NCBI GenBank assembly: GCA_022605405.1
Contig: JABYQQ010000016.1
Location: 1-64,000, forward strand
From: Earliella scabrosa
Lineage: Eukaryota; Basidiomycota; Agaricomycetes; Polyporales; Polyporaceae
DNA length: 64,000 nucleotides
Reading direction: 5' to 3'
The notes beneath the pieces were generated by a model. That model searched no databases. It was not told the DNA's origin and saw only the letters and a program-made list of their open reading frames with translations. Positions 1 to 12,531 of the stretch are shown piece by piece. Numbering within the stretch: the stretch's first letter is position 1; each line of letters opens with the position of its first letter. The position numbers were made by a program, and so were the translations under genes.

Positions 1-469
1 TCGTGCAGAGTGCCTCCGCGGTCGCTCTCGTCATCCCTATGGGTACTCGTCTGTCGGCCAGAAAAGACCCTGGTGCAACCGGCGCGTCATCTTGCCCAAC
101 GGCGTTGACAATGCGGACTGGAAGATGAGAGCGTCTCGACCATCCTGTGCAGACCGAAGAGTGAGCGCTAGTGAGCGTTCGGTGGCGGGATCAGTCTAAG
201 CTTGACAACGACTCACCGGCTCCGACTCTGAGTCGTGCATCCATTGGCAGCAATAGAGAGCATCGAGCAAGCCTGGGACGATGCCGATTACTTGGGCTCG
301 ATACACTAGAAGCGGTTGAGGTCGATGCAATCGCGAATGGCCGCATTTGAAGGCGTCAGGCATCCATAACAACGATCCAAGCAGTCACATCAAGATAGTC
401 AAGATAAAGCAACATATACATACAGCCATAGCACTTGCTGCAAGAGCCCCGTCATACGTATGTACTTCT
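1..469. other. Intergenic, no gene seen
   Basis: This 469-nt stretch lies downstream of the PMS1-like stop codon. Only short ORFs that overlap the PMS1 coding region on the other strand reach into it. I see no RNA gene or repeat. It probably holds the 3' UTR of the mismatch-repair gene. Confidence 0.5.
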
Positions 470-3400
470 TCACTCCTTAGACGCAGCAGTGGCGCGTGCA
501 AATGCCGTCCAGTCAATTTTGCGACCAGGCCGACTGTCGCGGTCCCACCCCATACCCGCGATATCCGACAGGTGACGCATGGTGGGCCGGCCATGAGGGC
601 AGTGCCATGGCTGGTCCATGGTCCCCATGTGCTGCACCACCTGTAAGAACAAGAATTAGCTCGAGCACAACGAATACCATCACCCGACAAGCGGAGTCCT
701 GCGGCAGGAGAGACGTACCGCCGTCATCTGCCGCTTGTTCAGCGGAGTCCCGATCATTATGCTCTTTCTGCACGCGCGCATGGCAAACATCGCGCGGGCC
801 TTGGAGCACCGCACCATCTGCCCAGCCGGACGGTCCTGAATCAGGTGGAGGAGCTCTTCGAGGTCTGCACATACTTCGTCAGCATTCCCAGAGAGGACAG
901 TCCAAGCAATTCAAGCTCGCCTTTTATGTCGAAGACCGTGCTCTTGCTCACCGGTTGCGCCGTGAGCTGCACGCGCTGACCCGGCGGACGCTCTTCAGAC
1001 ACGTCCAGCTCGAATCCGTTCTGCCTGAGCACGTCTATATTCTCGAGCGCGACGAGCTCGTCCGCGGCCGTGAGCTCCAACGTCTGTGGTCTGTCCTCGG
1101 TCGTCAGCTCAGATGACCATGAGATGAGAAAGACGAGATGTACGCACCGAAAGAGTTTTTGCGAGTCGATCTTGGTCGTCCGCTGCAGCGTCTCAAAATT
1201 GTACTTCTCGTCCGCGGCGTGCTGGTCGACGATGAAGAGATCGTCCATCGCGCCAACCGTCGCGTCGCCATCGTCGGTTGGAGGCTTGCGTCGGCGGACG
1301 ACGATGAAGCCGAGGTTGAATTGCCCGACGACCTCCATCTCCGCAAAGTCCGCCTTGTTGATAACGCGTGAGAGCGCCTCGACCGCCTCGTCGTCGTGCT
1401 CGGTGTTGCTGACGCCCGCCACGTCGTTCAGCTTCACCGAGCTGCGATCGAGCTCCTCCCGCTGTTGCCTGGCATCGGCGCGGCGACCGCGGAGCGTCCT
1501 CCATGATGCTGAGACTTGAGAGATGTCGAAGGACATGGTGATGGACGTTGTGTCGTCCGTGCGCACGACTTCATCGCTGGTGAATGACACCGACGAATGC
1601 ACTAGATCGCTCCGGGTGTCCGTACGGGACGAAGGCGCAGCCCCGCCGTCGTCTTGGGTGAGGTCGACAACCTCCTTTGATGGTGCTGCATCCTCGTCCA
1701 TAGGTTCGTGGGGAGGGGCATCCGCCCCTTCACCCGGCTCTGCATCAGGCGGCACAGGGTCTTCAATCTTCATATCAGCGTTGGATAGCTCCTCGTCTCC
1801 TTCTGACGGCGCAGGATGTCGAGCCTCGTCTCCTGCATCCTCCTCCATCGCTACTCCCATCCCCTCATCCTCTGCGCTCCCGGCTCCCTGCTCCCCCGCA
1901 TCATCGTCGACCTCCATCACTGCCTCCACCTCGACCGCGGCCACCTGGCTCCCAGGCCGCGCAAAGCTTTTCAAGATGTCCCTCATGCCCTTCTGCGCCT
2001 CCTTCCCCGTCCGCGTCGCCTCTACCTTGCTTCTCTTCTTCGGTCGGTCTGACTCGAGTTCCTCCGCGCGTCTGCGCAAGCTCCACGACGCACCTGCTGT
2101 GCTCAAGACCATCTGCTCGCCATTGCTCCTGCTCCCCACACCGGCCGGCGGCACCGCGCGCGCGAGTGGCCGAGTAGGGGGCCGCAACGATGGGATGGGC
2201 GGGTCTTCAGGCGTGACCGACCGTAAGCGAGAGCTGCTCGGGCGAGCGTCGGCGGTGTGCACGATTTCTGCGCTTGCATCTGCAGGCACGCGCGGGGGCG
2301 AGCGAGGTTCCGAGCGCTGCTTGACAATCTGGGTGACCGTCGGAGACCTGGGAGAGGGTTGGTCCTCGACGTCTGACTCACCGCCCGGTCGAGTGTGCGA
2401 AGTCGTGCTTTGTATCGTTCCAGCCCAGCGGCCCCTCGTTCGCGTGCTCGCCTGGTGGAGGGTCGAATCCTCTGCCAGGGAATTTCGTCGCGTCCTAGAT
2501 TGAACCACATCAGAGTCCTCTGCGACTTCTTCCGTGTCGCTGTCTTCTGCATCGCCGTCTAGACGGCGCTTTGATCCTCGCAGAGACAACGCCCCAGGGT
2601 CAGAGAGCAGAGCCGATGTCCCGAAGGTAAGATCGCCACCTTGCTCTTCGGCATGATCCACCGTCGACTCGTCAGCTGGATCTGCCCGCGTCTGCTCGCT
2701 CTCCTGCGAGACGGCCGACGGAGCCTCGTCCTCGGCGTCGTCTGGTAAGAATAGCGGAACGTCTTGAGATGTCGTTGGGGTGGAGATCTGCAGCCGCGCG
2801 TCGGGCGGAGTAGGGTCTGCTTGACGCGGAGCTTGGGACTTGGGACCATGGACGTCAAACGTTGATCGCGAGGGCGCATACTTCTCTTCCAGGGCTGTCT
2901 ACAACCGATCAGGACGACGTCAGCTCAGGTCAGCAGATGGTTTTGACGAAGATGGAGCTCACGCGAAGCGCCTGGATGAGGTTGTTCTCGCTGTGCAGCA
3001 GGATGGTCCGTTTGTCGGGGCTCACGTTGACGTCGCACGAGTCTGCGAGTGAGACATGAAGACGGAGCGCTATGGACGAGAATGGATACGTACTAGTTGG
3101 AAGGACAAAGTCAGCGATGACGAACGGCGATTGAGTAGCATTGAACGAGCGATACACTTCGTTGATGGCTTTCTGGACCTAAGGTACACGACGCAGGTTA
3201 GCCAGTGAATACGGGCCCTATACTTCTCGCACTCGCCTTCGAGGGAGCACAGGGCCGGCCATTGACGAAGAAGTACTGGCGATCCGTGCCGTTCCGGCCG
3301 CACCCAACAGCAAACTTGGAGATCAGCCCGTGCACCCCGACTTCGTTCGAGCTCCTGCGACGTACTCAGTGGGGCAAACAACGACGACACCTCGCACCGA

Positions 3401-4465
3401 CGTACTCTTCGTCCCGAGTCCTCCCAAGCCGTCTCAACACCGCCGCCTCAACCTCGACGACGAAGCGCAGGTCCAGGTCGACGAGATTGTCGAGAGCCTT
3501 AGGGCCCCATATGGCGGAGACGGACGCACGCGTGGACGGCGTGCCGTCTGTTCGGAGCTGCACCGTCTTCTGCTTCCTGCCTTCGGTGTTAGCGCGTTCG
3601 AGGTGCCAGCAACGAAACGCGACCATACCCGCCGGAGGGCTGATTTGTGACAGTCAAGCGTACGCCCCTGTTCTCGTTCGCACAGGGGACGAGCGCGTAC
3701 GCGTGGAGGAGAGTGAGCGCCTTGCCGAATTCGCGCTTCACATTTCGCTCGAGCTCCTTACGACGTACCGGGAGCGGCTTGAAGAGGCCAGAGACGGTGA
3801 CCGTCGTACCTCTCTGCGAGCGGTGTGTGAGCACATGAAGCCGGTGCTGAGGTAGCGAACGTACCTGCCGCGCGGCCTTGCCTTTCTTACTCTTGGCCTT
3901 GCCAGTTCTCTCGAACTCAATGATCGTTCCAACAGGTGCCTCTGCGGCCGTTGCGGTTGTTACCGAGACGGACTGAGCGAGGGCGCAGAGGGAAGAGAGG
4001 GCCTCCCCGCGGAAGCCAAAGGTAGCGACGCTCTCCAGGTCGGAGAAGGAGGACAGCTTCGATGTGTGGTGCTTCAGGGCTGGCGAACGGTCGGGGAGCT
4101 CAACGTCGGTGGGAGGGGATGGGAAAGGAGCAGGAAAGTATGATGAACTGACCAATAGATTCGTAGTCTTCGGGCGGTATTCCGCTCCCGTTGTCGATGA
4201 CCTCGAACGACTCGAGACCGTGGTCCTTGAATCGTACCTCTTGCCCAAGTCAAGCTCCGCGTACATAGAAAGCGGGGTCGCACACACCGATGTTGGTCGC
4301 TGCAGCGTCCAAGCTATTCTCCACGAGTTCCTTCACGGCCGTCTGCAGGTCAACGACCACCTGTCCCGAGGAGATCTTGTGAACGGAACTTGCGTCGAGA
4401 GCCTTGATGCCGCCGCCATCGTCGAGCTGCGAGCTGCCCACGGGCGGATCGGAGACCGACGCCAT
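470..4465 (-). CDS. PMS1: DNA mismatch repair protein, MutL family, PMS1/PMS2 type
   Basis: This is the endonuclease-bearing subunit of the MutL-alpha heterodimer (partner MLH1), which nicks the new strand during nuclear mismatch repair. Exons on the minus strand are 4465-4288, 4239-4153, 4079-3865, 3813-3629, 3576-3391, 3354-3237, 3178-3094, 3042-2963, 2898-1148, 1090-921, 864-719 and 640-470. Phases agree throughout and give 1123 residues. The GHKL ATPase N-terminus shows [14 protein letters not shown], a DNG box (VIDNGSG) and [10 protein letters not shown]. The MutL transducer region has VNGRPC and [11 protein letters not shown] long acidic, disordered linker follows. The C-terminus carries the PMS2 nuclease motif [12 protein letters not shown], then FAMRACRKS and [11 protein letters not shown], which are zinc-site elements. 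Introns 3236-3179 and 920-865 begin with GC instead of GT. Family identity is very secure; exact splice sites are by inspection. Confidence 0.96.
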
Positions 4466-5107
4466 TGTAGAGTGTGACTGCCAGCAGCCGAGTGGTAGAG
4501 TCCAGCTAGAATATCAGGCAAGCAGCAATTACAGCAAGCTAGAGTTGTCGCGTCGTCCCTGAGTACTGAGTACGAGACAAAGGTCGAAGGCAGGAGGATG
4601 AAGCCAAGGAGAGAGTCTTCGGGACGCGACTCGCCCAAGGCGCCCAGTGTGACCGACGCGCTCGTCACATCATCCTCACGCGTCCGTAACGCGTCGTACG
4701 GTCACTCGTCCGATGAGGGCGAGCTGCGTAGGCTGTTACGCCACTTGCGCACTAAGGAGGTTTCATATCAGGGTAACGACCTGAAAATTCCTCGCGTGCC
4801 CGTACGGAGACATACACAACGACAGTTTGCAGTGATTGAATTTCCGAGTCGGAAAGCTGTGGAGAGCTATACAAGAGTCCAAGCGTAAACAAGCATCACG
4901 ATCGGAGAGAGGAGGAGGGAGAGGGTTACGAAGAGCCAGAGTCCGGAACTATGACGGAGGTTGACTATTTATATAATTGTAACACACTTCGAGAACTGCT
5001 TCTGTACACTATTTCTTCTATGGTACACGGACTTGCATTGGACTTGACGACAAGCGATACGAGACGACACTAACGCGAAGGAGCCTGGATTGCCAGGTGC
5101 GAACCAT
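4466..5107. other. Intergenic region upstream of the PMS1-like gene
   Basis: These 642 nt separate the PMS1-like start codon from the stop codon of the decarboxylase gene, both on the minus strand. The segment should contain the PMS1 promoter and the decarboxylase 3' UTR. A 96-codon plus-strand ORF at 4598-4888 has no recognisable domain and I do not call it. An AT-rich run at about 4963-4985 could be part of the 3' end signals. Confidence 0.4.
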
Positions 5108-8100
5108 CTACTGTGCACCCTCAACGATCGGCTTGCGCACATTCCGCCCGAGGCCCATGCCGACCCGGACGAGGGTTTCCAAGCACGCCCGGCTGTTGAT
5201 GAGCAGATCCTCGTCCCACTCGACAACGCCCTTCTCGAACAGGACGACGATCGTGGAGCCGCCTGCAGGCCCAAGTACCCCAGCATGCACATTGCACGTC
5301 AGCGAGACAGTCGGACACGCACGAGAGACACGCACCGAACGCAAAGTATCCAAACTCGTCCCCGCGTTTCACCTGCTGGCCCTCCTGCACCGTCGTGTGG
5401 ATGCTCCCGACCATCATCGCGCCGATGCACACGCACATCACCCGCCCAAACTGCGGGCTATCGATCGGCACGATCTTGCGCACGTTCTCCCCGTACACGT
5501 CCAGCGCGGTGCGGATCGCTTGCGGCTGCGAAACGAAACGTACACATCAGTCAAGGCGAGACCACACTGAGGCGTGTGCGAGCGAAACGCGAAAACTCAC
5601 GTTGACGGTGTAGTACTCGCCAGTGATGTACGTCATGGGCCCGATCGTGCCATCGACGGGTACATGGAAGCGGTGGTAGTCCTGCGGCGCGAGCCGGAAG
5701 ATACAGAGCGCGCCGCCGATGTACTTATCCGCCTCTGCGCGGTACGTGTCCCCAAGGAGGCGTCCGACGGAGAAGTCGCGGCCCTTGATCCACAGCCGTG
5801 TCGCCTCGTGCACGGTCTCGAACACCATGAGACGGCAGTCTGCACCACTGACGAGTCGGTAGGGATCTTCGGGCGCTTCTACAGGGCGTGCGCCAGGCTT
5901 GAGTTTCCTGAGGGAGAAGACGTCAACATCACGCATGCCGCACATGCGTGCCGTCCTCACCTGTAGAAGAACTCATTGAATGATTCTGCCATGCAGGTTA
6001 GCACCGAGTATCTCAGCAAGGCGGTACGGGCAGCACGTACTGAACGAGTCGAGCGGATCGAGGATCTCGTCCACGTTGAGCTTGTGGAATGCGATGAACG
6101 CGGGGATGTCGTTTGCAGACTCGGGATCATCGTACTTGATCCCCTGCTTAATCGATAGCGACTTCAGCAATCGGCGCGCTGCGCGAGAGAAGGTCAGCGT
6201 GCAGCACCGCCGCCCGCAAAGCACACGCGCGTCGCACCTCGCGCGCCCTCCATGCGGCTCTTCCAGCCCTTGTACAACAGCCGGATGCCAAGCCGTACGT
6301 AGACCTGCATTTTCTCCTCCTCGAGCTGACCCGTCATGCGGTTCTGCACGATGATGTTCGCCGAGTTCTGCGCGGCCCGTCCATCAGCATCACCCACACC
6401 CAGAACACCCGACAAACACGCACCGCGCCAAGCTTGTAGTTGCCCGCAGACACCTTCGAAATCACCTTCGTGTACCACTTCCTCTGCGCCTGACTCGCCG
6501 TGACGTAGTTCCCCACCACGATCCTATCCACCCGTGCCCAGTCCTGACTCGCACACACCGCCAAGTGCGTCACAATATCCACCTCCGCCTTCGAGTTCAG
6601 CCGCGGCCGGTGGCACAGCGGGCAGTTCTTCACGTTGATCACGCGCTCGAACGATCCCTCGGGAGAGCCCCCGTTCGACGCGGACGAGTCCTCCGCGTCC
6701 GACGACGACGAGCTCGACTGGTTCCGCCCAAACGGCGTCCGCATCGACGTCTGCGTCGGGCTTCCCCCCGTGACGGCCGCCTCGCCCAACGGCTGCTGCA
6801 TCGGCTCCGTCGGCTGCGCAGGGGGCGCAGACGGCTGCTCGACGTTCGGCGCGGTGCCCATCGCGGCCGGGTTCGACGGCATGCCCGAGAAGTCGAGCTT
6901 GTCGAAGTTGACATGCTGCTGGGCCTCCATCCCACCAGTGATAGCGGGCGTGACGGGCGCGCTGGTGTCCATCACGCTGTCGTCGGGGTCGATCCGCTTC
7001 TTCTCGCTCGCGGGCCGGCACAGCTCCGTCTCGAGACATTGGACCGCCTCGTCGAACGTGAGCGCGTCCTCTTGGTGGCGCTTGTTGAACCGCGTCCAGA
7101 ACGAGTTGACCGTGTCGTGCGAGAGCGTTGAGCCGAGGGAGTCGAGCATGGACGTCAGCTCGAGGTGCGAGATCGTACCGGTGTCGTCAGTGTCGTACTG
7201 CTTGAGATACACGCGCCAGAACTTCTGGCGGAGCGCGTCATAAGGCTGATATTTCGCCCTAGATGCAGCGTGCTATCAGCACGCACGACAGAGAAATAGG
7301 CGAAATGAGCACTCACCTAAATGTGATGGTCGGATTGTGCTTCGACTCCCAGGGCATCTCCTTGCCGGTCTGCAATGGGAGCTCAAAGTCAGTCATCCCC
7401 CTCTTCCCGTCCTCCTCCTCGGGATACAAGCCCGTCTTCTCGTCCTTCTTCGGCGCGTCCGCCATGAGCTTCGCGACGTCAAACGAAGCGTCGCCAACAT
7501 GGTCGTTGGACGACAGCTTGTCCCAGTCGAGCACCGTCAGCTGCACCTTGAACGACGTCTCGTACCGGCGGACGTGGAAGAGCATCTTCTCGTCCCACTG
7601 CGGGTTGAGCGAGTGCCGGATGACGCGCGTCCGGAAGACCTTCTTCCCAAACGAGACGACCACGAACGGGTCCATGTCCCAGCCCATGCGCGTCACTGCA
7701 ACGAGTCGTAAGCGAGTCAATCCTCACACACAACACGCATCGGGCATCGGGCGCAAGCGAACAGAAGAACGGAGATACGTACTGTTCTTGAGCTTCGGCA
7801 GGTCCTTGGCGCCCTGGATCTCGAGCATGACGATGCCCAAAATGTCGTTCGCGGCATTGAAGTTGTAGTCCTTACCCTTCGCGCCCCACGACTTCCTGAA
7901 CTTCGACTTCTGGTGCTGCGTCGGCGGCGGCCGCGTCGGGGGACCGGCGGGCGTACCAGGCGGGATCACGGGCGTCGTCGTACCCGAAGTCGACGTTGGC
8001 GCGGTCGGCGCCCCGAGGCTGCTGCTCACAGCCGTAGACGACACGGTCGCAGACGGTGAGCGTGAAGACGACGGCGATGGCGAGGCGCCCCCGGACAGGG

Positions 8101-9742
8101 TCGGAACAGAGTCGACGGACAGCGAGCGCGACGTGCTCGCGCGTTTCGGGAACATCGCTGGCATCCGGAACCCGGGCGAGAGCGGCTTGACGGCTTGAGG
8201 CGTCTTCGCGACCATCGCAGGCGTCGGCGTCGCGGGGGTCTCGGTGGACGACGCTGTGTGCTCGGTGCTGCCCGGCTCTGCAGTGTAGTGCGGTGAGGCT
8301 GCGGGAGGGATGTATAGGTTGGCGAGGCGGCTGCCGTGCTGGGGCTCCTCATCTTCGTCTTCGCTGTTCGTCTCGCCCTCGTCGGAGCTCAGGCCGTCGT
8401 CCTGATATGCCGCGCCTGCCTGGTTGGAGCGAATGGTGCCGATGCCCTCGGTCTGTCAGGCAGTCGCGTCATGTCGCGGAAATGCGGACACGAGGGCGCG
8501 GACATGAGTGTTCTGTTACGTATGCGCGCGCACAGATGGCAAGGAGATATGAACGCACCGGGGGCGCGGACACGAGACTGGGTCGGGTCCTCTTCACGAG
8601 CTCGGAGTAGATCTCGGCATAGTCCATGAGCGCGGCCGTGTTCGGAGGCGGCACGAAGCCGAGCTTGACCTGGATGTTGCCCGTGGCCTGGGTTGAGTTG
8701 CGAGTGGAGACGAGGTTCGTCGAGAACAACTGTGAAAGAAGTCATACGGTCAGTCATCACACTCGTAAGGGCGAGGCTCGAGACAGTGGAAACTAAGGCG
8801 CGTCGCATCCCCGTATGGATATTCGCGCGCCCGCTCTTCTAACGCAGCGCATAGCGCGAGACGAAGCGGGGCGATGGACGAACATCGGCCTCAAGCCGTT
8901 AGGCACACCGCATTCGTAGAGGTCGAGCGCGATGTGCGCTTCGGTCCACAGAACGCCGCTCGCGACCAACAACGAGACGCATTTGTCTCCCATCTCCCCG
9001 CCACGCGTCCCACTCTTTCGATTCGCTTCTCCCCCTCCGCGCCTCCGCGCCCCCAAGCACAAACCCACTGCGCCGCTCACCTTGTTATCCGGATCCTCGA
9101 ACGCAAACGCGTTCCCGCCCCTGAACCAATCCTCAAGCGGGATCCACGCCTCGCCCAAATAATCCTTCTTGAGCATATCCTTGTCCCACACTACGAGCTC
9201 TACGACGCCGAGCTTGTCCGCGAGCGAGAGGTGGATGGGAAAGTCGAAGGTCGCGTCCTTGCGGCTGTAGGTCGGATTCACTGTCCGCTTCGCAACGGGG
9301 GTCTGGTGCTTGTTCCCTAGCAGGGAGACGACAACGAAGCTGAGGGAGCGCACGGAGGGACGCGAGCGTTAGCATCGCTCGCTGTGCATCGTGTCCGGAC
9401 TCGAATGAATAGATCGGCGTGCGCCGTGAATTGGAAGAGGGGGAGGCAGAACCGATAGCGCGATCGCCTGGAGAGGAAGGGAAGGAGAAGAGAGAGAAGG
9501 TAGAGGCGGGGAAGAGAGAGAAGGACGGGAAAGACTCATAACACTCACGGATCGCTCGAGCCGTTGCGGTCCTTTGCGAGGAGGTTCGCGCAGCTGAGGA
9601 CCTGCACCCTGAGCATGACAATCGGGTGCTCCCCAGGCAAGGGCGCGAACCCGCGCCCGCCCCGCCCGCCCGACACACGCGCGGGGAGCCGCTTGAGGGC
9701 GCGGCCGATCCTCAGTGCTTTCTTCTTGGGAGCCGGGGCCAT
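5108..9742 (-). CDS. PSD2: Phosphatidylserine decarboxylase, PSD2 type, with C2 domains and EF-hand
   Basis: The enzyme converts phosphatidylserine to phosphatidylethanolamine; PSD2-type enzymes act in the endosome/Golgi system, unlike mitochondrial PSD1. Exons on the minus strand are 9742-9549, 9339-9081, 8729-8574, 8452-7783, 7695-7317, 7258-6424, 6367-6238, 6178-6041, 5985-5961, 5907-5601, 5525-5336 and 5262-5108. All phases agree, giving 1145 residues, close to the yeast Psd2 length. In order: a first C2 domain (ending near the PDNK sequence), an acidic Ser/Pro-rich linker, a second C2 domain ([15 protein letters not shown]), an EF-hand loop ([12 protein letters not shown]), then the catalytic domain with [26 protein letters not shown] and GEYYTVNP. 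The self-cleaving serine lies in FGGST near the C-terminus, which would yield the pyruvoyl alpha subunit. The GGST codons are completed across the last intron. The 25-nt micro-exon at 5985-5961 is supported by the NEFFYRKLK match. Confidence 0.95.
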
Positions 9743-10390
9743 TTCCTAGGGATTGTTCGTTCGACTCTCGAGGCGGGCGAGTCGGTGCGCAAGTAGCGTT
9801 CTACGTCACGGTATGCACCGCTGGCAGGTGTGTGTGTTGAGATGAGACGAGTCGAGAGTCGTGAGCGTGCAAGTTCGTCAGATCTAAGCGAGTCCGTCGC
9901 AATAGTAGAAGCGGTGAAAGGGGCCGATGCTTTGTAGGGGGACGAGGACGACGTGCGGACGGAGGTGGATGGTGGTGGATTGAGGAGGAGGTGCGGGAGC
10001 GGCTCTGGACGGACGGACGCCGGGAGTGACGGTGATGAGCTCCATCTCACCCACTCCAGTCGCCGAGCAGCCTCCAGCCTCCGCTGCCGTCGCCATCTCC
10101 GGCCTTCTCATTTCCCCATGTTCCTCTGAATCTTCATCACGGATGCAGACCGGCCCACATGGCCCCTTGCATCGCCCGCGCTGCGCTCTCAGAATCTGTT
10201 ACTTATTGCAACAGCGTTCGTCCTCTCGTACATCGCCGCCCTCGATCGCAATTTCGACCACACAGCCTACGACGACGGCCCCCTACGTTACCTTATTGAG
10301 GCACGCATTATGCCAGCCACCGCCGTCAACCCGTCATCCCCGGGGGAAGCACACACGATAAGAGAGAGCGCGCGAAAAATGGTATTAAGG
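9743..10390. other. Intergenic region 5' of the PSD2-like gene
   Basis: This holds the probable promoter of the decarboxylase gene and leads up to the left target duplication of the MITE at 10391. ORFs here are short, lack domains and overlap on both strands. No gene is called. Confidence 0.4.
10382..10390. repeat. Left 9-bp target-site duplication of MITE
   Basis: The sequence gtattaagg is repeated exactly at 10949-10957, on the other side of the element. The match is perfect, so the insertion is probably fairly young. Confidence 0.85.
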
Positions 10391-10948
10391 TAATCTCGTC
10401 ACCAGACGGTATCGGCCTCGTCTCCGCCCCGTCCGGAAAAGGAAAGCGAGATGGACAGAGAACGGGGCAGAGACTCGGCCTATACCGTCTGGTGAGTTTC
10501 GTATAGACGGGTGGCGTATTCCCCTATGACGTCCTCGCTCTCTCTGTGAGCCTGCGCCCCGTAGCTCATGCCACATGAATGTGCATATATGCGCGTCCTA
10601 TCACATCGACGAGTCGCACTGGCAGCCATCTATGTAAGACGAGCGGGTATGCGCATATAGCCATGTCATTTTCTGAGAACCCAGCGCGGGCGCGAGATGC
10701 AAGGAGCACGGACAGCCTACGAGCCGCCGACCCGCGCGTAAGTATGGCATCGGCAGGCTGGCGTTGTCTCCCCAGCTGCGGCTTGCAGGCGACGACGGCC
10801 ACGGTCGTGGTTTGGGAGGGGAGGGGAATACCCCACCCGTCTATACGAAATTCACCAGACGGTTAGGGTCTGTCTCGTTCTCGGTTCTCTGTCCATCCCC
10901 GTTTCCTTTTCTGGACGAGACACCCCGAACCGTCTGGTGACGAGATTA
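10391..10948. mobile_element. Non-autonomous Mutator-like MITE, 558 bp
   Basis: The element begins TAATCTCGTCACCAGACGG and ends with its exact 19-bp complement. It is flanked on both sides by the 9-bp direct repeat gtattaagg (10382-10390 and 10949-10957), the target-site length typical of Mutator-like elements. The inverted repeats continue imperfectly over about 130 bp (10391-10525 and 10822-10948), and each arm has its own smaller inverted repeat built on ACCAGACGG. The interior has no transposase-like ORF, so mobility would need a transposase supplied elsewhere. Superfamily assignment rests on duplication length and long ends, not on a database match. Confidence 0.85.
10822..10948 (-). repeat. 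Right long terminal inverted repeat of MITE
   Basis: Read on the minus strand this matches 10391-10525 with a perfect outer 19 bp and then scattered mismatches and indels. Both arms end in a stretch related to GTATAGACGGGTGG followed by GTATTCCCC. Confidence 0.8.
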
Positions 10949-10957
10949 GTATTAAGG
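10949..10957. repeat. Right 9-bp target-site duplication of MITE
   Basis: This is the exact copy of gtattaagg at 10382-10390 and directly follows the terminal inverted repeat. Confidence 0.85.
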
Positions 10958-11231
10958 CTGAGCAACGGGTATGTGCTCAGGCGTAATGGCCGGGAGCGTG
11001 CGCGAGAACGTAATAGAGGTCCGAACTACAGTTCGAGTAGGTAGTTTGCGGCCGTGATGCTAGTAGGCGTACGTACGAGTTTGCCGAGTCAGAGTGCTAA
11101 GAGTAATCAGATCCGTGCTGCAGTACTAATGAAAGCCGAATCCCGTCAAAATGGGTCACCACCGCAACCACAAGGTCCATTGTCCTCTCACGTACGCTCA
11201 TGAAGGTCGTGAACGAGAGCGAGAAGGGACA
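10958..11231. other. Intergenic, no gene seen
   Basis: A short spacer between the MITE and the stop codon of the glycoprotein gene. It probably contains that gene's 3' UTR. Confidence 0.4.
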
Positions 11232-12531
11232 TTACACGAGCAACGCAAACGCGGCAACAGCGCCTGCGACGGCAGCAACCATCGAGATGCGTGTCGACGC
11301 AGCGCCGTTCTCGTCCTCCGACGCACCGCCAGTCGCGCCGGGGGTAGTTCCCGAACCGGTGCGCGTGGGCGCGCTACCCGCACCAGTGCCAGCGCCAGTG
11401 CCCGTCGGTGCCGGGCCAGCACCAGAGCCAGTGCCAGACGAGGCGCCAGGAGCACCCGTCGCAGCAGGCAGATCAGCGAAAAGCTGGTTCGACTGGAACG
11501 GAACGCAGTTGGACGACGCGGGGATGCGGGGCTCGTAGGGGATGGTCGAGATCGGACCGAGCGACTCAGCGGGCTGAGTGTAGGTCATGACCTGGCCGTT
11601 CTCGGTGTAGATGCCAGGGGGGTCCTGGTTCTCACCCTCGCAGGCCTCGAACACGCCGTTCGTCGCCCGATGGGGGCAGTTGTAGAGAACACCGACACGG
11701 TCGTAGATGTGCTCGCACAGACGAGGCGCCTGGGGGTCGGCGGGGTCGCAAACCTTCATGCAGAACTGGTTGCTACCCATGAAGCTGCGCACCGACGACC
11801 ATGAATACACCGCAACGAGACATTGAACAAGTAGTCACTCACTTGTGCCACTCGACAGCCTGGACGAAGGTGTCGTTGTTCGTGTTGCTCCCGAAGCCGT
11901 TCGAGAAGACGATCCCACCGAGGGGGTTACCACGCTATTCGCCTGTGAGCGGATATGCGGGCGAGCCATCAAGACGAACGCAAACTCACGAGGTCAGCAC
12001 CGTGGGGGTCCATCTCTCCTCCGGTGTCGCCATCAGCGATGTTGATCTTGGTCTGGTCGATGAAACCGACGACCTGGATGTAACCGGGGGTCTTGATGTA
12101 TTGGAGACCGGTGATGGCGCCCGCAGGAATGATGCGGGTTCCACGGCCCGGCTTCGTGCACCAGGCGACGGCCTCACCCTCGGTGTCACCGATGAGGGAG
12201 TTGGGCTCGGGGGGACCCCAGACACACCAGTCGTCGGCGTGGTTGACGAAGGCGGTCTGGCAGAGGGACTCGGGGCCCTCAGTGGTCGAGTTGCACAGGT
12301 TGTAGCCGAACTGGGTACCACGGAGGCCGTTGTCGGTGTCGACCTTGAAGGGCTGCGGACACAGGGAGAATGAGGGAGTGCTCAGAGCTAGCGATGGAGA
12401 GTGGTACGTACGACATCAGGGTAGTTGAAGCGCTTCTCCGCGAGGGGTTGGAAGCCCTCCGGGCCCTGAGCGAGGGCGGAGGAGGTGGCGGCGGCGAGGG
12501 CCAAAAGGGTTGAAAGAGCGACGGGGGACAT
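11232..12531 (-). CDS. Secreted GPI-anchored glycoprotein, 'macrofage activating glycoprotein' type
   Basis: Exons on the minus strand are 12531-12412, 12352-11990, 11934-11843 and 11784-11232, giving 375 residues with consistent phases. The first about 21 residues (MSPVALSTLLALAAATSSAL) form a signal peptide. The mature part starts QGPEGFQPLAEKRFNYPDV and is Cys-rich, with conserved stretches such as MDPHGADL and GSNQFCMKVCDP. The last about 80 residues are rich in Gly, Thr, Ser, Pro and Ala, then end in a hydrophobic tail (VAAVAGAVAAFALLV) after small residues, the layout of a GPI-anchor signal. The protein should therefore sit at the cell surface or wall. I recognise the family from basidiomycete annotation, where the name is historical; the biochemical role is unknown. 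Codon use is strongly biased toward C-ending codons, as in highly expressed genes. Confidence 0.85.

Noticed and set aside
4598..4888. Small plus-strand gene upstream of the PMS1-like start
   Set aside because: It has no domain, no visible promoter and sits in the PMS1 upstream region; chance ORFs of this length are frequent in GC-rich DNA.
10579..10866. ORF inside the Mutator-like MITE
   Set aside because: It runs into the terminal inverted repeat and has no transposase motif; it is a by-product of the repeat sequence.
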